A stretch of 64,000 nt of DNA, taken from NCBI GenBank assembly GCA_947626225.1, contig CANQRH010000001.1, positions 235,710 to 299,709 of the forward strand, written 5' to 3'. This DNA is from Candidatus Gastranaerophilales bacterium (lineage in GTDB: Bacteria; Cyanobacteriota; Vampirovibrionia; Gastranaerophilales; Gastranaerophilaceae). Shown one piece after another: positions 54,476 through 64,000 of this stretch. The notes under the pieces were generated by a model. That model saw only the letters and a list, made by a program, of their open reading frames with translations, made no database searches and had not been told where the DNA came from. Each line of letters opens with the position of its first letter. Position 1 is the stretch's first letter. The position numbers were made by a program, and so were the translations under genes.

Positions 54476-54731
54476 CTAGGGAATTTTTTCGGCTGAGCTT
54501 TTGCTCTAAGCCGACAATCCCAAGGTCGTAAGCCGTTTGAATTTGTTCGGATTTTTAATTCAATCGTTTTTTCGAATAAATGAGGCTTGATTAACAAAGT
54601 ATTTTCAGTCTATTTTGTTACCAGAGTATTTCTGTACATTGAAAATTGCATAAGATTATAAGCGTATAATATAAAATAACAACTGTTATCAAAATATTAA
54701 ACGTAGTCATCAATGAATCTAATTTATATTA
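54476..54731 (+). other. 16S-23S internal spacer without tRNA genes
   Basis: The 256-nt spacer shows an early stem (TCGGCTGAGC…GCTCTAAGCCGA) and AT-rich sequence, but no tRNA-Ile or tRNA-Ala cloverleaf or T-arm motif. Confidence 0.8.
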
Positions 54732-57735
<3,004 letters not shown>

Positions 57736-57826
57736 AACAAATTTAGGCTGTCTAAATTTGATTGGAATATAAATTAGATGATGTTTTATAATCTTTATGC
57801 AACTTTCAGCGTACAGCAAAAGATTT

Positions 57827-57941
57827 GCTGGTGACTAAGAGTGAGGAAAACTCCCGTTCCCATCCCGAACACGGTCGAAAAGACTCACATCGGCGAAAAT
57901 ACTCGGCGGGCCACCGCCCGGAAAGATAGCTCGTTGCCAGC
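57827..57941 (+). rRNA. rrf: 5S ribosomal RNA
   Basis: About 115 nt. Terminal helix GCTGGTGAC / GTTGCCAGC, conserved CCCGTTCCCATCCCGAACACGG and ATACTCGGCGGGCCACCGCCC. Lies 90 nt after 23S. Confidence 0.93.
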
Positions 57942-57951
57942 GCCTATTTTA

Positions 57952-57992
57952 CACAAAAGAGAACCGATTTCGGTTCTCTTTTGTGGTTTTTT
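57952..57992 (+). terminator. rRNA operon terminator
   Basis: A 16-bp stem, CACAAAAGAGAACCGA / TCGGTTCTCTTTTGTG, with a TT loop and following GTTTTTT. Confidence 0.93.
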
Positions 57993-58240
57993 CTCCCCCA
58001 CTTTGCAGATATTCGTGTGATTTATCATATCATGGTTATGGTTTACTCCCCCACTTTGCAGATATTTGTGTGATTTATCATATCATGGTTGTGGTTTGCT
58101 CCCCCACTGTAAAAATGTTCGTATGACTTTTTATATCATGTTTTTTTCTCCCCTCTTTGCTGATATTTGTGTGATTTATCATATCATGTGTTGTGATTTA
58201 TTCCCCAACTTTGCAGATATCTGTGTGATTCTGTTGTATG
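57993..58240 (+). repeat. Five degenerate 53-bp tandem repeats after the rRNA operon
   Basis: Units start at 57993, 58046, 58099, 58148 and about 58201. Each begins CTCCCCCACTTTGCAGATAT and continues GTGTGATTTATCATATCATG with a T/G-rich tail. Copies 3 and 4 are the most diverged, and copy 3 is 49 bp long. There are no spacers, so it is not CRISPR. The short open frame across it is an artefact of the repeats. From 58,241 to 58,501 only a terminator is seen. Confidence 0.85.
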
Positions 58241-58368
58241 GCCGCTCCCCTTTTTTTTGCATGTTGAAAATTTATCAGCCGATAGCGGTGGAGATTTTTT
58301 AAGGTTACGGGAATTGTAAAAAACTTTGCAAAGCGATAGGATTTAACAGATTATCCAAAAAACGGCAT

Positions 58369-58397
58369 AAAAAAAACGACTCACGTTTGCAAGTCGT
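58369..58397 (-). terminator. Terminator of the 366-residue protein gene
   Basis: On the minus strand: ACGACT…AGTCGT stem followed by TTTTTTT, about 105 nt after the stop codon of the upstream gene. Confidence 0.75.
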
Positions 58398-58501
58398 AGG
58401 AAAATCAATAGGAAAAAGGGAAAGGAAAAACTTGGTTTTAAAAGTTAAAGCTGTAAGTTTAACTTTTCTCTGTTTATTCAGTTGTTCATCAAAACCGGAT
58501 A

Positions 58502-59602
58502 TTATCCGAATGTTTTGAATGATGATTCGGTGTTCTTTTGGATAACCTGAGAAACCGCATCAATTTCGGTTGAGATTGCTTTTTGTTCCGTATCAAGCTG
58601 TTTCAATCTCAGTTCAAGGTTTTTGTCTTCAGCTTGAATAATTTCGATTTTAGCGTTTATTTCTTGAATAGCCTGATCGTATTCATATTTTTCATATTCA
58701 TACTGATTCATTGCATCATCATAAGCATCCTGATCGGTTACCGTAGAAGTTGTGAGTGCATATGTAATTCTGATTTCGTTACCCGAAGCATCTTTGGCGA
58801 TAGTACCGTCAGAGTTGTATTGCGGGATAGAAATATTAATATATCTTCCCGAGCTGTCTTTTTCGATTTTGCAGCCCTGTAAAGCTTTTACTTCTTCGGT
58901 TTTGGTTTTGCTTCCGATAGTATAGCTGTTGATATTTGACTGTGAATTTCCTGTTGAATCTTCATAGATAGCTTTTGTTAAGTCATCTTTTCTGTAGAAG
59001 TACGGAGAATATTCACCTGTAGTGGAGTTTTTAATATATCTTACAAGCCATTCTCCGGGGCCGAATTCTTTTTCTAACAGAGCGAGATATTCTTGTTCTT
59101 CTTTTGAAAGATTTTTAAGCTGTTCTTCGGAAAGAGAATTCAAATATTCGTCATTGCCGGGATTGTCTACATCTCCGAGTTTTCTTAGAGTAGTTGAACC
59201 GACTTTGAAAACTGTTCTGTCTGTGTCAGCATTTACAATACTTGAATTTGCGGAAACGATTGAGAAATCATCATTCCACGTTCTCAAATAACTAACCGTA
59301 TAATCACCGTTATTTTGTGCCATCATTGCAGTAATTTGGTTTGTTAAAGCACCATCTTCGAAAGTATACACAGTTTTTGTGTAATCATCGACAGACGGCG
59401 GAACAGGCACAGACATACCGAGCAAATCATTATAATAATTTGCAGACTGGTTTGACAATGTTGTTCTTTGCTGGTTAACTTGTTGACCTTCGAATTCAAC
59501 ATTGTTTTTTCTGGCTGTCAGACCTAAAAATCTAGCTTGTGACGCTGCCATTCCCATTGCTGTCGATTTATCCTTTCTTTTTTTAGTACCTGTAATCTTC
59601 AT
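58502..59602 (-). CDS. Hypothetical protein, 'AASQARFLGLTARK' type
   Basis: The 366-residue protein opens with a basic leader and then MGMAASQARFLGLTARKNN, VEFEGQQVNQQRTTLSNQSA and NYYNDLLGM, a segment I associate with several unnamed proteins of gut cyanobacterial relatives. The middle is Ser/Thr/Asn-rich; the end is coiled coil (YDQAIQEINAKIEIIQAEDKNLELRLKQLDTEQKAISTEI). It has the composition of secreted or flagellin-like filament proteins but no known domain. Start uncertain: 59602, or MGMAAS at 59557 with AAAGGAT upstream. Confidence 0.75.
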   Translation of the reverse strand: MKITGTKKRKDKSTAMGMAASQARFLGLTARKNNVEFEGQQVNQQRTTLSNQSANYYNDLLGMSVPVPPSVDDYTKTVYTFEDGALTNQITAMMAQNNGDYTVSYLRTWNDDFSIVSANSSIVNADTDRTVFKVGSTTLRKLGDVDNPGNDEYLNSLSEEQLKNLSKEEQEYLALLEKEFGPGEWLVRYIKNSTTGEYSPYFYRKDDLTKAIYEDSTGNSQSNINSYTIGSKTKTEEVKALQGCKIEKDSSGRYINISIPQYNSDGTIAKDASGNEIRITYALTTSTVTDQDAYDDAMNQYEYEKYEYDQAIQEINAKIEIIQAEDKNLELRLKQLDTEQKAISTEIDAVSQVIQKNTESSFKTFG

Positions 59603-59724
59603 GTCGGCAAGTTTATTTAAAAACTTTAATCATGAATCAAATCATGTTAAGAAATTGTTACAATCATAACAAATAATGAAAAACCAAAAAAGCGGAAAAT
59701 CTTTGATAATATTGATTTTTGAGG

Positions 59725-60177
59725 TTAAAAAATATTTGAAAATTTTGGGTTTATATATGATAATATAGCTCCGCCGATTTCTTCGTTAGGATCAAAATTA
59801 GTTGTTTGCGGACGCAGTGAATTTTGAATAAGCATTTTGACTAATGGTCCGAATGCATCGGGGATTTGAGTTTTTCGGTAAATTCCGGCAAGAAAAGTTT
59901 GGATATTAGCTGACGGGGTATTATTAAAACGTGCTAAAACGGGATACATTTTATCGATGCCTTTTGTGCCGTTATCAATCATTTTGTCCAATATATATAA
60001 TGTTTCCGTTATTTGAGCTTCATTGTTTGAATGAATTAATACATCTGAAAGATAAGGCAATGCATTTTCTTTTTGTTTCACAAAGTAATCGGTTTTCTTT
60101 TTATCTGCCAAAATATAGTTGCGATTTCCTGACGGAAGCGAACAATAGGGATTTATAGGCTGTATTGCTAAACTCAT
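59725..60177 (-). CDS. Hypothetical HEAT-like protein
   Basis: The 150-residue protein is not recognised. After a Tyr/Asn-rich start (PINPYCSLPSGNRNYILADKK) it is helical, with LPYLSDVLIHSNNEAQITETLYILDKMIDNG resembling a HEAT repeat. GGAGG precedes the ATG. It is 11 nt downstream of the 493-residue protein gene, forming a three-gene minus-strand unit. Confidence 0.65.
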   Translation of the reverse strand: MSLAIQPINPYCSLPSGNRNYILADKKKTDYFVKQKENALPYLSDVLIHSNNEAQITETLYILDKMIDNGTKGIDKMYPVLARFNNTPSANIQTFLAGIYRKTQIPDAFGPLVKMLIQNSLRPQTTNFDPNEEIGGAILSYINPKFSNIF

Positions 60178-60188
60178 TAAATATCCTC

Positions 60189-61670
60189 CTATGAATATAC
60201 AAACGGCGGCCCGTTTTTGATTTCCAATAATATATTTTCTGCCATAACTTTAAGTTCTTCTTTGTGTTTTCCTTCACGTGCTTGTTTGTAAAATTCTTCC
60301 ATCAAAGGCTGAATTGCGGCATCTTTTTTTGATTTGAAGTTTTTAAGTTCGGTTGAAACAAGTCTTTTTTGAAGTTCAAGTTCTGTATTTGCATTAATGT
60401 TTTTTACCTGAACATCTTTTATTGCGTCTCCCGTAAGTTTTCCGCCGTAACCTATTGCGGTCAAACCTGTTGTCCCCCAAAAAAGTGTTTTAAACTGTTT
60501 ATTATCCGTGTCAAGTAAGTAGTTAAATAAAAATGCTCTGTAATCATTAACGTGTGAGTAAAAAGTTGTTTTGGGAGTTTTCCCGCCTCCGCAGTTTACG
60601 TTTGCATCTACGGTAGATTTATTAATTTCATTGGAAATTCTTTTTATAAATTTATCTTTATCGTCCCATTTTAAAGGTTTCAGTGCTTCTTTCATCTGCT
60701 GTTCGCTTGCTTCTATGGTTTTAAAAAGATTTTCAAGGCCGGCCATATCACGTTTTTTAGTCGAAGCTGAGGATTTTTTGACAACTTGTGTAATTTCGTT
60801 TTCCGTATCTTTTATAAATTTATTCAAATGACCTTTACTTTTAGTAAGATTTTTAAGTGACAAAAATCCTAAACTTGCGATTCCCGCGAATGTTAGCAGT
60901 CCCGTTAATATGTAACCCAAATTATTGTTTTTGTTTTTTTCTTTTTTATATGCTCCTTTAAACATCAGTGCTTTAAATGTTTCGTCTTTTCTTTTTACGG
61001 ATGGTTCATAGTTTAAAAATTTACTCAATTCAATTGCTTTTTGAGAAAGCATGCTTCTTATAATTTGAATTTTTCCGGAAAAAGATTGTGTTTCGACTGC
61101 GATTAGGTTTTCCTGCAGATTTTTTTGAATATCGGCTTCTTTTTTCTTTATCCAAACGTCTTTAAATCCGTCAAAGAAAGTTTTCCCCATAAAAGCCATT
61201 GCAGTGAGTGCAAAAACACCGGTACCGGCTTGGATGGTTTTATAATTAGGGCATTCCACAATTCTGTATAATGCCTGAATGGTTTCATCATTTAACGCAA
61301 CATTTCTTACGGTAGGCGGAATACGTTTTAAAGAGCTAATATTTAAATTTATTTTGGAACTGTGGCGAATTAATGCTGTCAAAGCTGTAATTGCAGCCAT
61401 TACTCCGATTGATATTGCACTAATCGGAATTAAACTTTTTTGTGCGGAGTTGTTTTTTTCGTAAAGTTTCTCAGGCATGCGGGTATTATTTGATATGACA
61501 AGCAGGTCCATTGTATCGTTAAGGCTTAAGTTATCGCATTGAGGACAATCTTTTATAAAATTGTTCATAATAACACCTTCGCGTGTTTCGGAATTTGCGC
61601 GTTTTTGTGTTTTAGTTAAATTTTTCTGCTGACGTAACATTTCTGCGTCATGAATCGGACTGATTGTCAT
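60189..61670 (-). CDS. Hypothetical membrane protein
   Basis: The 493-residue protein is not recognised. It has a Cys pair near the N-terminus (IKDCPQCDNLSL), a hydrophobic helix (LIPISAISIGVMAAITALTALI), further hydrophobic segments (GVFALTAMAFMGKTFF; NLGYILTGLLTFAGIASLGFLSL; FWGTTGLTAIGYGGKL) and long charged helices between them. It overlaps the upstream 230-residue gene by 23 nt, so both are probably co-translated. Confidence 0.7.
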   Translation of the reverse strand: MTISPIHDAEMLRQQKNLTKTQKRANSETREGVIMNNFIKDCPQCDNLSLNDTMDLLVISNNTRMPEKLYEKNNSAQKSLIPISAISIGVMAAITALTALIRHSSKINLNISSLKRIPPTVRNVALNDETIQALYRIVECPNYKTIQAGTGVFALTAMAFMGKTFFDGFKDVWIKKKEADIQKNLQENLIAVETQSFSGKIQIIRSMLSQKAIELSKFLNYEPSVKRKDETFKALMFKGAYKKEKNKNNNLGYILTGLLTFAGIASLGFLSLKNLTKSKGHLNKFIKDTENEITQVVKKSSASTKKRDMAGLENLFKTIEASEQQMKEALKPLKWDDKDKFIKRISNEINKSTVDANVNCGGGKTPKTTFYSHVNDYRAFLFNYLLDTDNKQFKTLFWGTTGLTAIGYGGKLTGDAIKDVQVKNINANTELELQKRLVSTELKNFKSKKDAAIQPLMEEFYKQAREGKHKEELKVMAENILLEIKNGPPFVYS

Positions 61671-62340
61671 TTTCTTTTCCTGTTATTTTTCTGTAAAGGT
61701 CATGAATAAAAGTTCTTAATTCAAATGCCTTTTTGGTTTCATCTGTTTGTTTATCATCATTGTCGGTATCTGCAGGGTGAAATAATGCAAACAGTAATTT
61801 TGTTTTTTTCTTAAATTCTTTAAAGGTTTCAGAAATCTTTTTTTCGATTGCGGCTTTAAGTTCACCCATTACTGCCGTAAGTTTATCTGTTATGTCGGCA
61901 AATTTCTGTTGAACTGTGCTTAACATGCGGGATAGAGATGTCGGTATATTTCCGATTGTTCTGATTATTCCGCCTAATACAGTATTTAATACAAAATTTA
62001 CGGGTTTTGCGATAATATTGGGCATATTTCGCGTAATATTTTGTGCAAAATTTGCAAGTTTTTGACTGATATTCATAACAGAATTTTGAAATGCCTGTGC
62101 TCTTTGAGCAAAGTTTAATGCATCCTGTTGTCTTGTTTCTTTTGCCAATTTCTGAGCTTTAAGAAATGCTCCGATGGCTGCACATTCATTCCAGCTCATT
62201 TCTCCGGGTTTTGCGGAGAAATCGGCTTTTTTCATGCTTCCTCCGCTCATTCCGTTGCAAATCGGGCATGCACCGAGAGGAAGCCCATGCGGGCATGTGC
62301 CTATTCTTGAATTGTTGGTTTTTACGGCTGTTAAAGACAT
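61648..62340 (-). CDS. Hypothetical protein with CPHGLPLGACPIC motif
   Basis: The 230-residue protein has near its start GTCPHGLPLGACPICNGMSG, a CxxH…CxxC arrangement that could bind zinc. Then come helical regions (FNRAQ-type LNFAQRAQAFQNSVMNISQKLANFAQNITRNM; NFVLNTVLGGIIRTIGNI) and a charged C-terminus. First gene of the three-gene unit; an AGAGGA site precedes the ATG but lies in a small hairpin. Confidence 0.7.
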   Translation of the reverse strand: MSLTAVKTNNSRIGTCPHGLPLGACPICNGMSGGSMKKADFSAKPGEMSWNECAAIGAFLKAQKLAKETRQQDALNFAQRAQAFQNSVMNISQKLANFAQNITRNMPNIIAKPVNFVLNTVLGGIIRTIGNIPTSLSRMLSTVQQKFADITDKLTAVMGELKAAIEKKISETFKEFKKKTKLLFALFHPADTDNDDKQTDETKKAFELRTFIHDLYRKITGKENDNQSDS

Positions 62341-62363
62341 AAAAAAAATCCTCTTTTTGAGGA
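62341..62363 (-). promoter_or_regulatory. Terminator-like hairpin abutting the start codon
   Basis: On the minus strand TCCTC-AAAAA-GAGGA is followed by eight T and then the ATG of the 230-residue protein. The 3' arm contains the AGAGGA ribosome site. The 5-bp stem is short; it could still sequester the site or attenuate transcription. Confidence 0.35.
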
Positions 62364-62582
62364 CTCAAAATTACATTCCCACTGTCCTTAGGTTTTGTAA
62401 TATTTTGAGCATTCCGGCTTTTACGGCTGCGGCAGCAGCTGGAGATATTCACTCCATTTCCTCATAAAAAAAGATTATGATAACAGTATTAATAAGTCAA
62501 TTTATTGTGTTTAAATATTAAGAGTAAATATATTTCCGGGTAAGTATAACAGATGTTTGAAGTATGAAAGATGGTTGACGCA

Positions 62583-62604
62583 GGGGGGGGGGGGGGGAAA
62601 AAAA
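62583..62604. other. Poly-G/poly-A run at a composition break (probable chimeric junction)
   Basis: Fifteen G followed by seven A separate AT-rich DNA (to about 62,580) from GC-rich DNA with Firmicute sporulation genes. From 62,364 to 62,582 no gene is seen. Confidence 0.85.
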
Positions 62605-62989
62605 GAGGGAAAAGCGGTCACCAGCGGACAAAAACGGGCCGGAAGGGTACCGGAACCCCACCCAAACAGGGGGTTTTCGGGCACGAAGCGGGTTGAAGCC
62701 TGTTTTTGCAGGGATGCGTCAGGGTTCCGGGGGGGCAGCGGTGGCGTTCCGGCAATTGGAAGGCCGCAGGAGGGGTGCGGTGGAGCGGCCGCCGCGCCGC
62801 CGGGAGGGGTGTGGAGAGGGGGAAAGGCCAGGCGGGATGGGGCTCCCGGCGCTTTTCGCCCCAGGCGAAAAGGGCCCGGCCCGCAGGGCGGGCAGCGCGG
62901 CGGAGGGCGGGCGGGTGGGAAAAGCTGGAAAAAATGGCATAAATCGGGGAAAAGGGGGCATCCTCCCGGCAGCAAAGGAGGCGCGAAAA
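62605..62989. other. GC-rich stretch without a supported gene
   Basis: Long frames exist on both strands but only because of high GC; their proteins are low-complexity Gly/Arg/Pro and match no family I know. A hairpin CTTTTCGCC…GGCGAAAAG lies near 62,850. Confidence 0.6.
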
Positions 62990-63587
62990 ATGCACGGCAA
63001 AGTGCGGTTGTTTTTGGGAGCGTTCGGGCTGGCGGTGCTGGCCAGCTGGTTTCGGTGCGCCGGGGTGCCAGACCCTGCCGGAGCAGGTGCTGCGGCTGCA
63101 CGTGGTGGCCAATTCCGACGGGGAGGCGGACCAGGCGGTGAAGCGGGACGTGCGGGACGCGGTGCTGGGGACGGCGGGAGAGGTTCTCTCGGGGGCCGAG
63201 ACGCTGGAGGAGGCCAACACGGCCCTGTGCCTGCACCTGCAGGCGGTGGAACGCGCCGCGGCGGGGGCGGCCCGGGGCCAGGCGGTGCGGGTGGAGATGA
63301 CGGAAATGTTCTTCCCCACCCGGGAATATGCAGATTTCACGCTGCCGGCGGGGTGCTACCGGACGCTGCGGGTGACCCTGGGCAGCGGGCAGGGGCACAA
63401 CTGGTGGTGCGTGGTGTTCCCCGGGCTATGCCTGCCCGCCGCCGCCGACCGGGAGGAGCTGGACCTGCTGGGGGACGTGCAGCGGGACATCGCCGGGCAC
63501 CCGGAGCAGTACCGGGTGCGGCTGAAGACCGTGGAATGGTACGAGGAGGCCCGGGACTGGCTGAGGGGATTGTTTGTAAAGGAATAA
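62990..63587 (+). pseudogene. spoIIR: Stage II sporulation protein R with apparent frameshift
   Basis: SpoIIR is the forespore signal that activates SpoIIGA processing of pro-sigma-E. Starting at ATG 62990 (AAAGGAGG upstream) the frame gives MHGKVRLFLGAFGLAVLAS, the expected anchor. The conserved body LRLHVVANSDGEADQAVKRDVRDAVL … NWWCVVFPGLC … EWYEEARDWLRGLFV is in the next frame. Dropping one G from the GGGG at 63062-63065 joins them (CQTLPEQVLRLHVV). A sequencing or assembly error is as likely as a true mutation. Very GC-rich; foreign to the rest of the contig. Confidence 0.85.
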
Positions 63588-63742
63588 AGCTTTTCAGAAA
63601 AAGTGAGTCAGGGCGGGAAAAACCGGATTCTGTAAAGTAAATTTACTTTTCATCAATTTATGAAAAAATGAAAATAGCGCTTTCCTTGGAGGGCCGTTCG
63701 TGGTACAATAGAGGGAGCAAAAACGAACGGGGCGGGATGGCA

Positions 63743-64000
63743 TGGAAAACAGGACGCAAAGGGACGATCGGCGGCTGGCGGTGGGGATCCTGGCCCACGT
63801 GGACGCCGGGAAGACCACGCTCTCCGAGGCGCTGCTGTACACCGCCGGGGCCATTCGGCGGCTGGGTCGGGTGGATCACCGGGACGCATTTCTGGACACG
63901 GACGAGCAGGAACGGCAGCGGGGGATCACCATTTTTTCCAAGCAGGCAGTGCTTTCCTGCGGCGGGGCGGAGATCACCCTGCTGGACACCCCGGGGCACG
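63743..64000 (+). CDS. TetM/EF-G-like translation-factor GTPase (partial, N-terminus)
   Basis: The 86 codons to the window edge encode a GTPase G domain: P-loop AHVDAGKTTLSEALLY, switch I QERQRGITI and switch II LLDTPGH. RQRGITIFSKQA is typical of TetM-like ribosome-protection proteins and their non-resistance relatives in Clostridia, rather than EF-G proper. Resistance cannot be claimed from this fragment. It continues past the window. Confidence 0.85.

Noticed and set aside
57993..58240. Possible CRISPR array
   Set aside because: The 53-bp units are contiguous and degenerate, with no distinct spacers and no cas genes.
58066..58302. 78-residue Cys-rich ORF with internal repeats
   Set aside because: It is a translation of the tandem DNA repeat; no ribosome site.
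62511..63398. Long minus-strand frames in the GC-rich end
   Set aside because: High GC lengthens all frames; proteins are low-complexity and one frame runs across the chimeric junction.
63743..64000. Tetracycline-resistance gene tet(M)
   Set aside because: Only 86 residues are visible and non-resistance TetM-like paralogues are common in Clostridia.

Overview
Almost all of this window (about 1-62,580) looks like the genome of an uncultured gut relative of the Cyanobacteria, probably Gastranaerophilales / Vampirovibrionia ('Melainabacteria'). This is inferred from the low-GC Gram-negative gene set (MlaA, OmpH, a porin-like barrel, manC, SLT transglycosylase), prepilin-type proteins, many unnamed proteins and the overall style; no database search was possible. 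From about 62,583 the sequence changes abruptly, across a run of 15 G and 7 A, to very GC-rich DNA carrying a spoIIR (with an apparent frameshift) and the start of a TetM/EF-G-like GTPase. That is DNA of a spore-forming Firmicute, so the contig is very probably chimeric there.

Layout: 1-242 intergenic repeats; 243-1979 a pilin-like protein with YadA-type repeats and an S74 chaperone; 2.1-4.3 kb XRE regulator, rpsR-ssb-rpsF, dapF; 4.4-7.4 kb cupin, tRNA-Glu, small membrane proteins, PpiC, diguanylate cyclase, HD protein; 7.4-7.84 kb a second repeat copy and a structured leader; 7.8-10.5 kb small protein-hom-thrC; 11-14.4 kb TPR/phosphoesterase/MBL/TPR operon; 14.4-19.8 kb decayed XRE gene, prepilin-like protein, cca, large helicase-nuclease; 19.8-22.8 kb panC, membrane protein, L10 leader-rplJ-rplL; 22.8-24.1 kb lemA and TPM protein; 24,156-26,885 a transposase-less cassette bounded by inverted repeats and an 8-bp target duplication, carrying a restriction-modification-like gene; 26.9-36.6 kb PLP decarboxylase, porin, MlaA-hydrolase fusion, alkD-ispF, eno, VOC protein; 36.6-39.8 kb unknown protein and a ZorA/ZorB-like motor module with a third small gene; 39.8-52.3 kb uvrC (lacking its usual C-terminus), ompH, pgk, lipA, lpd, alr, nudix-HAD, manC, SLT; 52.5-58 kb a 16S-23S-5S operon with no spacer tRNA, followed by 53-bp tandem repeats; 58.5-62.3 kb four unnamed lineage proteins; 62.6-64 kb foreign high-GC DNA.

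The most interesting items are the mobile cassette with its R-M-like cargo (24.1-26.9 kb), the ZorAB-like three-gene module abutting a shortened uvrC, the pilin/YadA/S74 fusion, the MlaA-alpha/beta-hydrolase fusion, and repeated promoter arrangements in which a -10 box lies 6-8 nt before the ATG, suggesting many leaderless mRNAs.
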